Shown here: positions 37,031 through 45,945 of the stretch, piece after piece
Layout of the letters: each line of letters begins with the position of its first letter
Position numbering within the stretch: the stretch's first letter is position 1
Assembly: GCF_027924185.1 (NCBI RefSeq)
Contig: NZ_BRVO01000001.1
Location: 434,001-498,000, forward strand
DNA length: 64,000 bases
Reading direction: 5' to 3'
DNA from: Neptunitalea lumnitzerae
GTDB taxonomy: Bacteria > Bacteroidota > Bacteroidia > Flavobacteriales > Flavobacteriaceae
Notes under the pieces: generated by a model
Databases searched by the model: none
Told to the model about the DNA's origin: nothing
What the model saw: only the letters and a program-made list of their open reading frames with translations
Translations under genes and position numbers: made by a program

Positions 37031-37948
37031 ATGAAATACTTCTACATACTTTCGGTATTATGTTTATTAAGTATAACGGCAACAGCTCAAGAATATATTA
37101 CGCTGTGGGAAAAGGGTAAAATGCCCAATAGTAAAGGGCTTATCTTAGAACATATAGAAGCCAGAGAACGGGTTACCCAAGTAGCTACCCCGGGTATGTA
37201 TGCTTTTTTTCCGCCTTTAGAAGAGCGTAACGGAACCAGTGTTCTTATTCCACCAGGAGGAGGTTACCATCACCTAACCTATAACTTAGGAGGTTTTCAG
37301 TTGGCTAAATGGCTGAACACACAAGGGATTACTGCCTTTGTTTTAATGTACCGATTACCAACATCACCAGACCTTATTAACCCTGCCGACGGACCCGTGC
37401 AAGACGGACAAAGAGCATTACAAATTATTAGACAACATGCCGAAGATTGGAAGCTAGACTCTACAAAAGTAGGTGTTTTAGGTACCTCTGCCGGAGGGCA
37501 CTTAGCATCTTATCTGGGTACACATGATAAAGACATTACTGGAATGACCGATACCACAAGCACCTTTGGAGTACAGCCTAACTTTATGATTTTGGTATCT
37601 CCCGTAATTTCTATGGAGTCTGATACACACCAAGGAAGTGTGACTAATTTACTAGGGGAACATGCTACCGATGCTACCAAAAAAGCATATTCAACGCAGT
37701 ATAGCATTAATGCTACTACACCTCCTACGTTTTTAGCACATGCTGAAAATGACCCTGCGGTACCGCCTTCTAATAGTTTACGTTTTTATACAGCGCTATT
37801 AAAAAACAATGTAAACGCCAGCTTACATATTTTTCCTAGAGGAAAACATGCCATAGGCATTTACAATGCCTCTGAACATACCAACCAGTGGAAAGCACTA
37901 TGCATACAATGGTTAAAAGAGTTAGCATTCATTACAAGTCCGAAATAA
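37031..37948 (+). CDS. alpha/beta-hydrolase, probable pectin/xylan acetylesterase
   Basis: 305 residues with a signal peptide (ATAQ). The oxyanion motif PGGGYHHLTY, the nucleophile elbow GTSAGGHLASYLG (Ser) and the late GKHAIGIYN (His) are typical of secreted acetyl esterases of Bacteroidota. It closes the pectin operon, 5 bases after the second GH28. Its partner is not the same family as the esterase at 32593, giving the locus two unrelated esterases besides CE8 and CE12. Confidence 0.8.
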   Translation: MKYFYILSVLCLLSITATAQEYITLWEKGKMPNSKGLILEHIEARERVTQVATPGMYAFFPPLEERNGTSVLIPPGGGYHHLTYNLGGFQLAKWLNTQGITAFVLMYRLPTSPDLINPADGPVQDGQRALQIIRQHAEDWKLDSTKVGVLGTSAGGHLASYLGTHDKDITGMTDTTSTFGVQPNFMILVSPVISMESDTHQGSVTNLLGEHATDATKKAYSTQYSINATTPPTFLAHAENDPAVPPSNSLRFYTALLKNNVNASLHIFPRGKHAIGIYNASEHTNQWKALCIQWLKELAFITSPK

Positions 37949-37967
37949 TTAAAGCTTATAAAAAAGC

Positions 37968-37996
37968 GAACGACCTTCCATTCGGTAAGGCCGTTC
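37968..37996 (+). terminator. hairpin at the end of the pectin locus
   Basis: GAACGACCTT/AAGGCCGTTC forms a 10-bp stem with one A/C mismatch and a 9-base loop, 20 bases after the esterase stop. The T-run is weak, so strength is uncertain, but position fits the operon end. Confidence 0.5.
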
Positions 37997-38060
37997 TAGG
38001 GTTCGGGGTTGGAAATCAATTTGGGGAAAAAAGCTTCCTAACCATTCTATAATGGTGTTA

Positions 38061-38603
38061 CTATTTGGTAATGTATATTACCTGTAATTGGGTTGGGGTA
38101 CTGTTTTTAAACTTGCGTTTAAAAAGGGTTATATAATACTTTGGGACAAAAAAAAGTGCGTTTTTATATTTCTTTAGTTTTAAGAGTTCAAATCGAACAA
38201 AGTTTCGTAACCTGCCAACAATATTCCATTTTCCAATACCATCAAACCTATAAAGCTCTCCACTACTATTTACAATATGTTTTTTGGAAAGTATAGTATC
38301 CAAATCATTTGTAAAATCAACTACTATATAGCCATTTATAGGCATTTCCTTTTTGTTGTACAGGTAACGAACCCCTGCTCTTACAGCTCCATCTCTACTC
38401 ATATTTCTTTTTATATCTACAATACTAAAATCAAGATTCTTCAATAATTGAATATTCTGTAAAATCATCAGCGTGTTATCTCTGCTTCCGTTATTTACTA
38501 AACATACATGGTACTCGGTATTTGTTGTAACAAAATCAACAAAAGCCTTTACATTCAACTCATTACCCACATTATAACAGGGTATTATAATTCCCGTTTT
38601 CAT
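38061..38603 (-). CDS. short GT2-like glycosyltransferase, possibly reduced
   Basis: 180 residues. The N-terminus (TGIIIPCYNVGNELN, then VNNGSRDNTL and DGAVRAGVRYL) is a GT-A glycosyltransferase 2 fold. Where full-length members continue with a D-A-D type motif and another ~60 residues, this one has VVDFTNDLDTIL and then a short basic tail. It may be a minimal or decaying enzyme. It has its own promoter with a -7 element TATTTTTG (38634-38641) and the first LytTR-type box (38669-38702), so it appears to be an active regulon member. Confidence 0.65.
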   Translation of the reverse strand: MKTGIIIPCYNVGNELNVKAFVDFVTTNTEYHVCLVNNGSRDNTLMILQNIQLLKNLDFSIVDIKRNMSRDGAVRAGVRYLYNKKEMPINGYIVVDFTNDLDTILSKKHIVNSSGELYRFDGIGKWNIVGRLRNFVRFELLKLKKYKNALFFVPKYYITLFKRKFKNSTPTQLQVIYITK

Positions 38604-38633
38604 AAATTATAAGGGTCTTTTTTAATAACACTT

Positions 38634-38641
38634 CAAAAATA
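38634..38641 (-). promoter_or_regulatory. -7 element of the short GT2 gene
   Basis: TATTTTTG on the minus strand is a perfect TAnnTTTG. It lies 24 bases downstream of the CGAAATTT end of the LytTR-type box and is followed by AAGTGTTATTAAA, nearly the same as the sequence after the -7 of the T9SS gene (53045-53052). Confidence 0.65.
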
Positions 38642-38668
38642 CGCTCTAAAAAAGCCTTTTAGTTGAAA

Positions 38669-38702
38669 TTTCGCTGGTTGGGAATTATGTATCGACGAAT
38701 GA
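38669..38702 (-). promoter_or_regulatory. LytTR-type direct-repeat box 1 (short GT2 promoter)
   Basis: Minus strand: TCATTCGTCGATA (38690-38702) and CCAACCAGCGAAA (38669-38681), start-to-start 21 bp, 7 of 13 positions of the second half matching the consensus CCATTCGTCTACA. It is in activator position upstream of the -7 element. It also lies between the GT2 and the divergent membrane-protein gene at 38773. Confidence 0.65.
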
Positions 38703-38772
38703 AATCTTTTTACACATTAGTTAAATCTCTAACAATGGTAAACTTTAGTATATTTACGTAACTTAAGCATTT

Positions 38773-41700
38773 ATGGGAGCGTTAGAAAAGTCGAATAAAT
38801 ATTTAATTGCCGCATTATTGATAGGGGTAGCCTTTAATGGTGCTTCCGTTTTCTTTACTATTGAAAACACTTATGATGCGTTAATTCATCTTTTCTTTGC
38901 AGACCATTATGCAAATAGCTGGTTTGAGCCTTGGAACTACGAGTGGTATACTGGCTTTACCGTAATGAGTTATCCGCCACTAGTGCACCAGTCTATAGGA
39001 TTATTCTCTTATATAGGTGGACTAAAGTTTGGACTTTTTACGGTTGCTTTTATAGCTATCATACTATTTATAACAGGGGTATATAGGTTTGCTAAACTTA
39101 TGACCAGTAACCGAACTGCGGCAGGGTATGCGGCTATTCTAGCAGCACTGTCTTCCTCATTTTTAGAAACATTACACATTTTTGGTCAGCTACCTAGTAT
39201 TGTAGGTATTTCGGTATTAATGCATGCCTTACCCGAAATATACCTTTGGTTAAAAACAGGGCGCTACAGATACTTTTTTACATGCTTATCGCTTATATCT
39301 GTAACGGTAACCTCTCACCATGTAACGCCAATTTTTGGAATGGTATTTTTTATATTCCCACTTATAGGAATGGTGATTATGGATGCCTCAAGAGAACAGG
39401 TAAACAGTATGAAGGAAGTAACCTTTAAGGTATTTCTAAGAACTTTCTTTAAGCTGTTTAAACGTATAGTAATGTTTGGGTTTTCGTCTCTAATCATAAT
39501 AGTTACATGTATTTTACCCTATTGGATTAACAGTAAAAAGAACCCCATTACCCAGGTACCTATACCACATGGTTCCAGAGATAATTTTTTAGAAGTAACC
39601 TCATCAGGGCTTGTATTCTTCTTAATTCCGTGGGGCGTATTGCTACTTATTCTACCGTACATATTCTACAGATATTATAGCAAACGCTACTTATTTTTTG
39701 GGTTATCAATCACCATACTTACCATATTAGGTACGGGAGGTACAACACCTATACCTATTAAAGTTTTAGGAGAAACTGCTTTTAATATACTTACCCTAGA
39801 CCGTTTTACGCTTTGGGCATCCATCATGTCGTTACCCCTATTAGGTGAATTTGCCTATAGGTTTGTAGAGGGCGATTATAAAACCTACTTACAAAACCGG
39901 TTTGGTGCTATTTACCACCGCTTATTAGGCGGCTTTTTAGCAGTATTGTATTTGTTTATGATAGTGTTTACTATGAGTTTAGGGTATTTTAGACCCTCGC
40001 AACCTCAAAAAATAAAAATGTTGCCTATAGTAAACTTCCTGAACCAAGATCAGCACGACCATTGGCGCTTTCTTACCTTAGGGTTTGGAGACCAAATGGC
40101 ATGGCTATCGGCACAAACCAATGCCCTTACGGTAGATGGTAACTACCATTCTGCCCGTAGGTTACCAGAACTTACTACCCGAGCTATAGAACGTTTAGAA
40201 AACTCTAAGTTTAGAGGGGTGGAAGGTATAGGATCATTACAACAGTTTTTAACCACCCCAGAAAAATACAACCTAAAATATATTTTTAGTAACGATAAAT
40301 TTTATGATCCCATACTCTACTTCTGTGGTTGGCAACGACTCCGACAATTGGAAAATGGGATTATGGTATGGGAAAAACTAAATGTACCACCCTTATCATC
40401 TATTCTTCCTAAAGATGATGTTGCCACTTGGCAAAAAATTTTATGGGGTATTATGCCGGTTACTACAGTGATTATAGCTTTTTTACTAAACGTACAAATG
40501 CTGTTATACCGAAGTTTAAAAATGAAACCTAGTTTTGCTAGTTATCTTAAATTTCAGAATAACTATACTAAATTCTCTAAGGGTGTTTCTATTTCCATAC
40601 ACCTATGGAGTTTGGTAGTAATGGCATGTGTAGCATATGGCATGTATATTTTCTACATGAAAAATGTAAGTCAGATTTCGCCCGAAAATGCTATAAAAGC
40701 ATACTATGACCACTTAGATTTTAAACGGTTTGAAGATGCCCATGCCCTTATTGACCCAAAAAGTGATATTGATATTGCGCAATACATGCTAGAGGTTTCC
40801 GTAACCGATGGTTTACTTAGTTCATACGCAAAAATGGATGCTATTAAAACTGAATTTATAGCTAGAGACGATTCTACTGCTACTGCTATAGTACATACCA
40901 AATGGATTACTCCTTTAGAGCGTGTAAATAAAGATTTTCATAAGCAATTGGTAAAACGTAAAGGTAAGTGGTACCTACTACCAGACGAGGTAAATGCCGA
41001 TTTGCCTCCAGACCAGCTATACTCCGATAATGTTACGAGTTATTTTAACCAAGGCCGTAGACGTATCACCACCGAGCAAACCTATCACGAAGATATTTTA
41101 AAACAACCCGTACTAGAAATTATTACTGCTAAACTAGTAAAATATGATAACCACTATGCCATTATAGGCGAAATACAAAACGTAGATGATGTACCTGCAG
41201 ATGTGGTTATTAAGGGTACTTTATACAATAACGACAACCGAGAGCTAGCTACCTTTAATGCCAAAGATGTACTAAAACATAAATTAATGCCTAAGGAGGT
41301 AACCAGTTTTAGAATTAATTTTGAAGGAATAGCCTGGACCAATGTAGAAGACACCATTCCAAAATCGTTTAACCCAGATGAGTTTACTCCTATTGAATTA
41401 GAAGAGCAACCTACTAAATTTAATTTACAAGCTGCTGGAAACGTATCATCTTCAGATTTATACAAGGATATTGTATTAAGTAAATTGGCTATTAATGATA
41501 GTGTTATAACGGGTAATTTATTTAACAGTGGTTTGGAAGAAATTACCATACCGCAACTAGTTATTAGTTACTATAACAGTGAAAAAGAATTGCTTTTTGT
41601 AGACCAAAAATATATTAAGGAAGGTATTAGACAAGAACGAAAACAGCCGTTTGAATATCCAATACCCCAACCCGAAATCATGCAGATAATTAGTAGTGAT

Positions 41701-41865
41701 ATGGATAATTGCTACGTAAACGGTTTACCTAATGAAGATATTTCTAACAAAATGGTACCTAACCGTATACCAAAACATTCCTACAATATGCTACAACCGC
41801 TAGAACATCCGTATTTTAGCTTTGTGAAAATGGAATTGAATAATTACATAGGAAACCCTAATTAA
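38773..41865 (+). CDS. large polytopic membrane protein, PTPS-related glycosyltransferase-like, with periplasmic C-terminal domains
   Basis: 1030 residues. The first ~580 residues hold about ten to eleven membrane segments with an early extracytoplasmic loop (ENTYDALIHLFFADHYANSWF, then NYEWYTGFTVMSYPPL) that fits the PTPS-related/GT-C-like membrane family. One more segment at about residues 607-630 leads to ~400 extracytoplasmic residues: an NTF2-like part (NAIKAYYDHLDFKRFEDAHALI) and beta-sandwich FxLYD-like modules (VKYDNHYAIIGEIQNVDD). Probable role: sugar transfer or polymerisation at the outer face of the inner membrane for an exopolysaccharide. It overlaps the next gene by one base. 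Confidence 0.7.
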   Translation: MGALEKSNKYLIAALLIGVAFNGASVFFTIENTYDALIHLFFADHYANSWFEPWNYEWYTGFTVMSYPPLVHQSIGLFSYIGGLKFGLFTVAFIAIILFITGVYRFAKLMTSNRTAAGYAAILAALSSSFLETLHIFGQLPSIVGISVLMHALPEIYLWLKTGRYRYFFTCLSLISVTVTSHHVTPIFGMVFFIFPLIGMVIMDASREQVNSMKEVTFKVFLRTFFKLFKRIVMFGFSSLIIIVTCILPYWINSKKNPITQVPIPHGSRDNFLEVTSSGLVFFLIPWGVLLLILPYIFYRYYSKRYLFFGLSITILTILGTGGTTPIPIKVLGETAFNILTLDRFTLWASIMSLPLLGEFAYRFVEGDYKTYLQNRFGAIYHRLLGGFLAVLYLFMIVFTMSLGYFRPSQPQKIKMLPIVNFLNQDQHDHWRFLTLGFGDQMAWLSAQTNALTVDGNYHSARRLPELTTRAIERLENSKFRGVEGIGSLQQFLTTPEKYNLKYIFSNDKFYDPILYFCGWQRLRQLENGIMVWEKLNVPPLSSILPKDDVATWQKILWGIMPVTTVIIAFLLNVQMLLYRSLKMKPSFASYLKFQNNYTKFSKGVSISIHLWSLVVMACVAYGMYIFYMKNVSQISPENAIKAYYDHLDFKRFEDAHALIDPKSDIDIAQYMLEVSVTDGLLSSYAKMDAIKTEFIARDDSTATAIVHTKWITPLERVNKDFHKQLVKRKGKWYLLPDEVNADLPPDQLYSDNVTSYFNQGRRRITTEQTYHEDILKQPVLEIITAKLVKYDNHYAIIGEIQNVDDVPADVVIKGTLYNNDNRELATFNAKDVLKHKLMPKEVTSFRINFEGIAWTNVEDTIPKSFNPDEFTPIELEEQPTKFNLQAAGNVSSSDLYKDIVLSKLAINDSVITGNLFNSGLEEITIPQLVISYYNSEKELLFVDQKYIKEGIRQERKQPFEYPIPQPEIMQIISSDMDNCYVNGLPNEDISNKMVPNRIPKHSYNMLQPLEHPYFSFVKMELNNYIGNPN

Positions 41866-43082
41866 TGCGTAACAAACTTACATATATACTAATGAGCCTG
41901 GTTATAGCCACTGCTGTTTCAGTAACTACTATGTATACAGCTGCGCCTATTAGTGTAAGTTTATTAACTACTGAAAAAACATATACAGCAGGAGACCGTA
42001 TTACATTATCGTTTTCTAAGGTACCCAATAAAAAACCAAAACTATACATAGCCTCTTCCTATGGTACTACGCTATTAGATCCCGAGGTTACCGAAACCGC
42101 GTTCTTATATCATGTACCGTCATTAATAAGTAATAAAGCTTCTACGGTAAATTGGAAACTTATGCTAAAAGATAATTTCCTAACCGGTAACTTTACCATA
42201 ACTCCCATTCTAGAAGTAAAAAGTATGGAATCGTACTTAGGTCCGCCAAGTATTAATGCTGGTGGAGATGACTATACTATGCTAACGGTTTTACCCACCG
42301 ACAGTCTAGACAATGTATTACCAGATAGTACCAAAGTAGCCATTAAGCGCCAATTTAAGCGTACTTTTAAAACAGACACAGTACTTACCCATAACCTATA
42401 TAGTTATAAGCTTATATACAGTACAAAGCAAGCCGGTAGAATATTTACAGCATCTAATTGCTTGGGTATTGACTCTAAAGAAAAGGACGTAAATGTAATG
42501 CCAGACACCCCTGTAAATTTCAAAATTGATGTAAACAGATTGCATGACTATGCTGATGGGAACCAAATTGCTGAAATGTATACCTCGCAAATAAAAGATG
42601 GGCACAATAACATTGTAAGCGATGGTACCTATGTTACCTTTTATATTACTAATAAAAAAGGGTATGTACTTAAAACCTCCGGTAATACAATAAACGGAAA
42701 AGCAACCGCAAGAATTATACATCCTGACTATGCAGAACATTGGCAAATAAAAGCCTATGTAGAAGGTATGGCAGAAAGCAATACCATAAGTATCGATTTT
42801 GAACAGGTAGTAGCAGACTTTGAAACGCAGTTTTCTAAAAACAACCGTGAAGTAACCATAGGCCCTATAAAAAGTTATATGGATCAAATGATTCCGGATG
42901 GTTTGATAATTGAATTGAAAATATATGATAACCAAACTTTAGTAAACACCTTTACCACTGCTACCCGTGACGGATATGCAGCCTTTACTTTAAAACAAGT
43001 AGACGTACCCAATAACACATATAATATAACTGTTGAACTTGCAGGCATCAACAAAACCTACACATCTAAAACCCTATGGTAA
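41865..43082 (+). CDS. exported protein of unknown function in the exopolysaccharide locus
   Basis: 405 residues with an N-terminal hydrophobic signal/anchor (about residues 7-28). The rest is beta-rich with Ig-like segments (VSLLTTEKTYTAGDRITLSFS near the start; VTIGPIKSYMDQMIPDGLIIELKIYDN near the end), suggesting two or three beta-sandwich domains, as in macroglobulin/CARDB-like extracellular modules. No catalytic motif. Coupled on both sides: 1-base overlap upstream, 7-base overlap downstream, so it belongs with the membrane protein and the hydrolase. Confidence 0.65.
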   Translation: MRNKLTYILMSLVIATAVSVTTMYTAAPISVSLLTTEKTYTAGDRITLSFSKVPNKKPKLYIASSYGTTLLDPEVTETAFLYHVPSLISNKASTVNWKLMLKDNFLTGNFTITPILEVKSMESYLGPPSINAGGDDYTMLTVLPTDSLDNVLPDSTKVAIKRQFKRTFKTDTVLTHNLYSYKLIYSTKQAGRIFTASNCLGIDSKEKDVNVMPDTPVNFKIDVNRLHDYADGNQIAEMYTSQIKDGHNNIVSDGTYVTFYITNKKGYVLKTSGNTINGKATARIIHPDYAEHWQIKAYVEGMAESNTISIDFEQVVADFETQFSKNNREVTIGPIKSYMDQMIPDGLIIELKIYDNQTLVNTFTTATRDGYAAFTLKQVDVPNNTYNITVELAGINKTYTSKTLW

Positions 43083-44608
43083 CCCTTAATAAAAACATAT
43101 TACGTGGTATTCTTATTCTATCATTTGTGGCCATAAATGCACTTATTATTTTTGGTATAAGTGCTCTGTTCACCTATTTAAATACCGGGGCAGATAGAAG
43201 TAAAATGCTTCATACCGAAATACAAAAAATTGATCAGTACCTGCCTACAATGGATTGGGCTCCTATGGCAAACGAGGGCAGACCAATGGACAAGCAAACC
43301 TTAGGGGAGTTAGAAAGCAATTATTTAGATGCTTGGTATGTAAAACACGTTGCTTATAATACCAACTTGCGAGAAGGTATTGAAGATTTCTATACGGAAA
43401 GCTCTAGAGAAAACATCTTCAATTTTATAGATCTAAACAAACAACAAGGCATTACCTTAGAAGAAACAACGCTAGAACATCATCCTAAACTTAACTTTTT
43501 TAGTGAAGACGGGCAATTAATAATGCTTACCGATAACAATGTAAAAGAATACAAGCGTGTATACCAAAACAAAAAGTTGGTAGAAGAAACCATTGAAACC
43601 GCCACGTATAAGGTGCTACTTCTTCTAGAAGATGGTTTTTGGAGGGTAAGACATATGGTTAAAACCGATGCTACCCCCAACCACAAATACCATAACAAGC
43701 AACACACCAAAACTGGTACTATACACGGTATTAATTATTACCCAAAAAATACACCTTGGGATATGTTTGGTGAAAATTTTGAAATAGATACCATTCAGCA
43801 AGACTTTAAGCTAATTCATGATGCAGGACTCAATACGGTGAGAATTTTTGTTCCGTATGAAGATTTTGGCAAAGCCAAAGTAAAGGATGAAAAGCTAGTA
43901 AAATTGAAAAAAGTACTAGATGCTGCAGCAAAAGAAAACATCAAGGTGCTTATAACGCTATTTGATTTTTACGGAGATTATTCTGTTTTAGATTGGACAC
44001 TGAACCAACGCCATGCAGAAACTATTGTTAAAGCATGTAAAGACCATAGTGCGCTATTAGGCTGGGATTTAAAAAACGAACCCGACCTTGATTTTAAAAG
44101 CAGAGGTAAAAGTACTGTAGAAGCATGGCTACGCACCATGTTAGAACTAGTAAAAACAACAGACCCCAACCACCCTGTTACCATTGGATGGGCAAAGCCC
44201 GTTAGTGCCCCTCTATTAAAAGATGAAGTAGACTTTGTATCGTTTCACTACTATGAAGATCTTAACCAGTTTGAAAATACCTATACCCAACTTAAAAAAG
44301 AAATACCCAACAAACAATTAGTTGTGGGCGAGTTTGGTATGTCGTCTTACAGTGGACTATGGAAACCTTTTGGAAGCTCGGAAGAAGATCAGGCTAATTA
44401 TCATAAAAACATCCAGAGCACATTCGAAAAATATAATATTTCGTATATATCCTGGACGTTATATGACTTTGAGAACATCCCGAAGGAAGTGGTAGGTAGT
44501 CTTCCTTGGAGAAAAAATGTTCAGAAAAAATTTGGGTTTATCGATAAGAATGGGGCAAAAAAAGCTTCTTTCGACTATATATCATCTTCAGGTACTACTG
44601 AAGAATAG
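43076..44608 (+). CDS. membrane-anchored GH5-like glycoside hydrolase
   Basis: 510 residues. An N-terminal membrane anchor (about residues 12-34) is followed by an NTF2-like region (~35-215) and a TIM-barrel glycosidase domain from GTIHGINYYPKNTPWDMFG. Two catalytic Glu of clan GH-A are seen: GWDLKNEPDLDF (about E335) and VVGEFGMSSY (about E419). It probably trims or releases the polymer made by this locus, as PelA or BcsZ hydrolases do. It ends convergently with the GT4 gene, overlapping by 14 bases. Confidence 0.8.
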   Translation: MVTLNKNILRGILILSFVAINALIIFGISALFTYLNTGADRSKMLHTEIQKIDQYLPTMDWAPMANEGRPMDKQTLGELESNYLDAWYVKHVAYNTNLREGIEDFYTESSRENIFNFIDLNKQQGITLEETTLEHHPKLNFFSEDGQLIMLTDNNVKEYKRVYQNKKLVEETIETATYKVLLLLEDGFWRVRHMVKTDATPNHKYHNKQHTKTGTIHGINYYPKNTPWDMFGENFEIDTIQQDFKLIHDAGLNTVRIFVPYEDFGKAKVKDEKLVKLKKVLDAAAKENIKVLITLFDFYGDYSVLDWTLNQRHAETIVKACKDHSALLGWDLKNEPDLDFKSRGKSTVEAWLRTMLELVKTTDPNHPVTIGWAKPVSAPLLKDEVDFVSFHYYEDLNQFENTYTQLKKEIPNKQLVVGEFGMSSYSGLWKPFGSSEEDQANYHKNIQSTFEKYNISYISWTLYDFENIPKEVVGSLPWRKNVQKKFGFIDKNGAKKASFDYISSSGTTEE

Positions 44609-45827
44609 TAACCTTTTTTGATTCTTTTACTTTAGGTTTGTCTTTCTTTTTTTCAGGATTCATAATCTTATAAAAAGTATCTAAATACATATCGGCAATT
44701 TTAGGCATAGGGAATGCTGTAGCTGCTTTGTAATTCACAGCACCTAAATACTTACGGTAGGTTTCGTTTACCAAAATTTTCTCTATAGCATCTGCCATAC
44801 TATCAATACTAGTAGGTTCAAAAAACTCACCTTCGTAACCTTCGTGCTTTACTAATAATGCTAAATCCCCTAAATCTGGCATTACAACAGCCTTACCATA
44901 ACTACCCGCCTGGTGTAATACGCCAGAACTTCCAGTTGTAGAGGTATACGGGAACACTACTACAGCACTATTGTTAAAAATTACAGGTACTTCATACTCC
45001 TCAACATATCCGGTAAACTTCAACTGTGGTACATGAGCATACCTTTCCTTTACATTTTCCAAATATCCCGGTACGTTAGGGTTATCAGTACCTGCAATTA
45101 CAATCTCTACATTTAAATTCCTTCTACTTCTTATTTTTTCAACAGCCTCTATAAGCCCTTCTACTTTTTTGTAGGTACCAAACTTACCAAAGGTCATTAC
45201 CTGTAGTGGGCCATCCGGTACTTCGTAGGATGGCTCCGCAGGTATTTCAAAGGTTCCGTGGGGTATAAAGGCCAAATTAGTTGCTTTATATTTCTCTTTA
45301 TAAATATCTACATACTTCTGCATGGTTAAAGCCACAACATCTGCTTGTAAAATCATTCTGGTTAATACAGTACCAATAAAGCCATACATTTTTTGCATTA
45401 ATTTGTTGGTAGTAAAACCTGCTTTGCCCAAATCTACCTGCTCTAAAATATTGTGCAACAGTACAATGTTAGGTATCTTTTTTAGTTTACAAACCAAGGG
45501 CAATAACAAGCCTAATGCAGCAGCTATCTTTTTGTCTCCAAACTTCATAAACTGCAAATTGAACAAGACAGCATCAGGCTTAGTTGAATTTATTGCCTTT
45601 GTAACAGTAAATAAATTTTTATAACTATTAAAAGACCAGCATTGCTTTACCGTAACCCAGCAACCTGCTGTAGAAAACGTAAGCTCTTTAGGCTCATCAG
45701 TAATGTCAGTTAACAGAATTAACTCAGTAATTTCTTCCTTCTGAGCAAAACTCTTAACCAAATGATAGGCATACTCGTTTAATGTAACTTTACTTGGGGG
45801 GAAAGCTGTAACGACTGCTAGTTTCAT
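44595..45827 (-). CDS. GT4-family glycosyltransferase
   Basis: 410 residues, GT-B fold. N-terminal AVVTAFPPSKVTLNEYAYHL and C-terminal FGTYKKVEGLIEAVE, FTGYVEEYEVPVIFNNSAVVVFPYTSTTGSSGVLHQAGSYG (the E-x7-E region modified to a G/S/H-rich form). A Lys-rich tail (KKKDKPKVKESKK) may touch membrane lipids. No membrane segment, so cytoplasmic. With the flippase upstream and the TPR/porin gene it resembles the PelF/PelG/PelB arrangement. Own promoter with a LytTR-type box. Confidence 0.88.
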   Translation of the reverse strand: MKLAVVTAFPPSKVTLNEYAYHLVKSFAQKEEITELILLTDITDEPKELTFSTAGCWVTVKQCWSFNSYKNLFTVTKAINSTKPDAVLFNLQFMKFGDKKIAAALGLLLPLVCKLKKIPNIVLLHNILEQVDLGKAGFTTNKLMQKMYGFIGTVLTRMILQADVVALTMQKYVDIYKEKYKATNLAFIPHGTFEIPAEPSYEVPDGPLQVMTFGKFGTYKKVEGLIEAVEKIRSRRNLNVEIVIAGTDNPNVPGYLENVKERYAHVPQLKFTGYVEEYEVPVIFNNSAVVVFPYTSTTGSSGVLHQAGSYGKAVVMPDLGDLALLVKHEGYEGEFFEPTSIDSMADAIEKILVNETYRKYLGAVNYKAATAFPMPKIADMYLDTFYKIMNPEKKKDKPKVKESKKVTILQ

Positions 45828-45863
45828 AACATAAAGATTTTTAGTAGGTTAATAATTATAGTA

Positions 45864-45932
45864 CAAATTTGGTATAAAAAAACACTTCAAGATTTATATT
45901 TAGTCGGATGACAATTAGCTGTAGACGAATGG
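45864..45932 (-). promoter_or_regulatory. LytTR-type direct-repeat box 2 and -7 element (GT4 promoter)
   Basis: Minus strand: CCATTCGTCTACA (45920-45932) and TCATCCGACTAAA (45899-45911), 21 bp apart, 9 of 13 identical. The candidate -7 element CAAATTTG (45864-45871) follows after 27 bases. The box lies within the 118-base gap between the flippase stop and the GT4 start, showing that GT4 has its own promoter rather than relying on the flippase transcript. Confidence 0.7.
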
Positions 45933-45945
45933 TACACCTCAACAG

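Noticed and set aside
37968-37996. Sixth LytTR-type box (contains CCATTCGG)
   Set aside because: It is the loop of a hairpin at the end of the pectin operon, lacks the CGTCTACA continuation and has no second half 21 bp away.
38061-38603. Frameshifted GT2 pseudogene
   Set aside because: I found no continuation of a GT2 domain in other frames before 37949, and the promoter and regulatory box look intact, so I kept it as a short gene with reduced confidence.
42396-42935. 179-residue minus-strand ORF inside the 405-residue exported protein
   Set aside because: Phe/Tyr-rich shadow of the plus-strand gene, which is coupled to both neighbours by overlaps.
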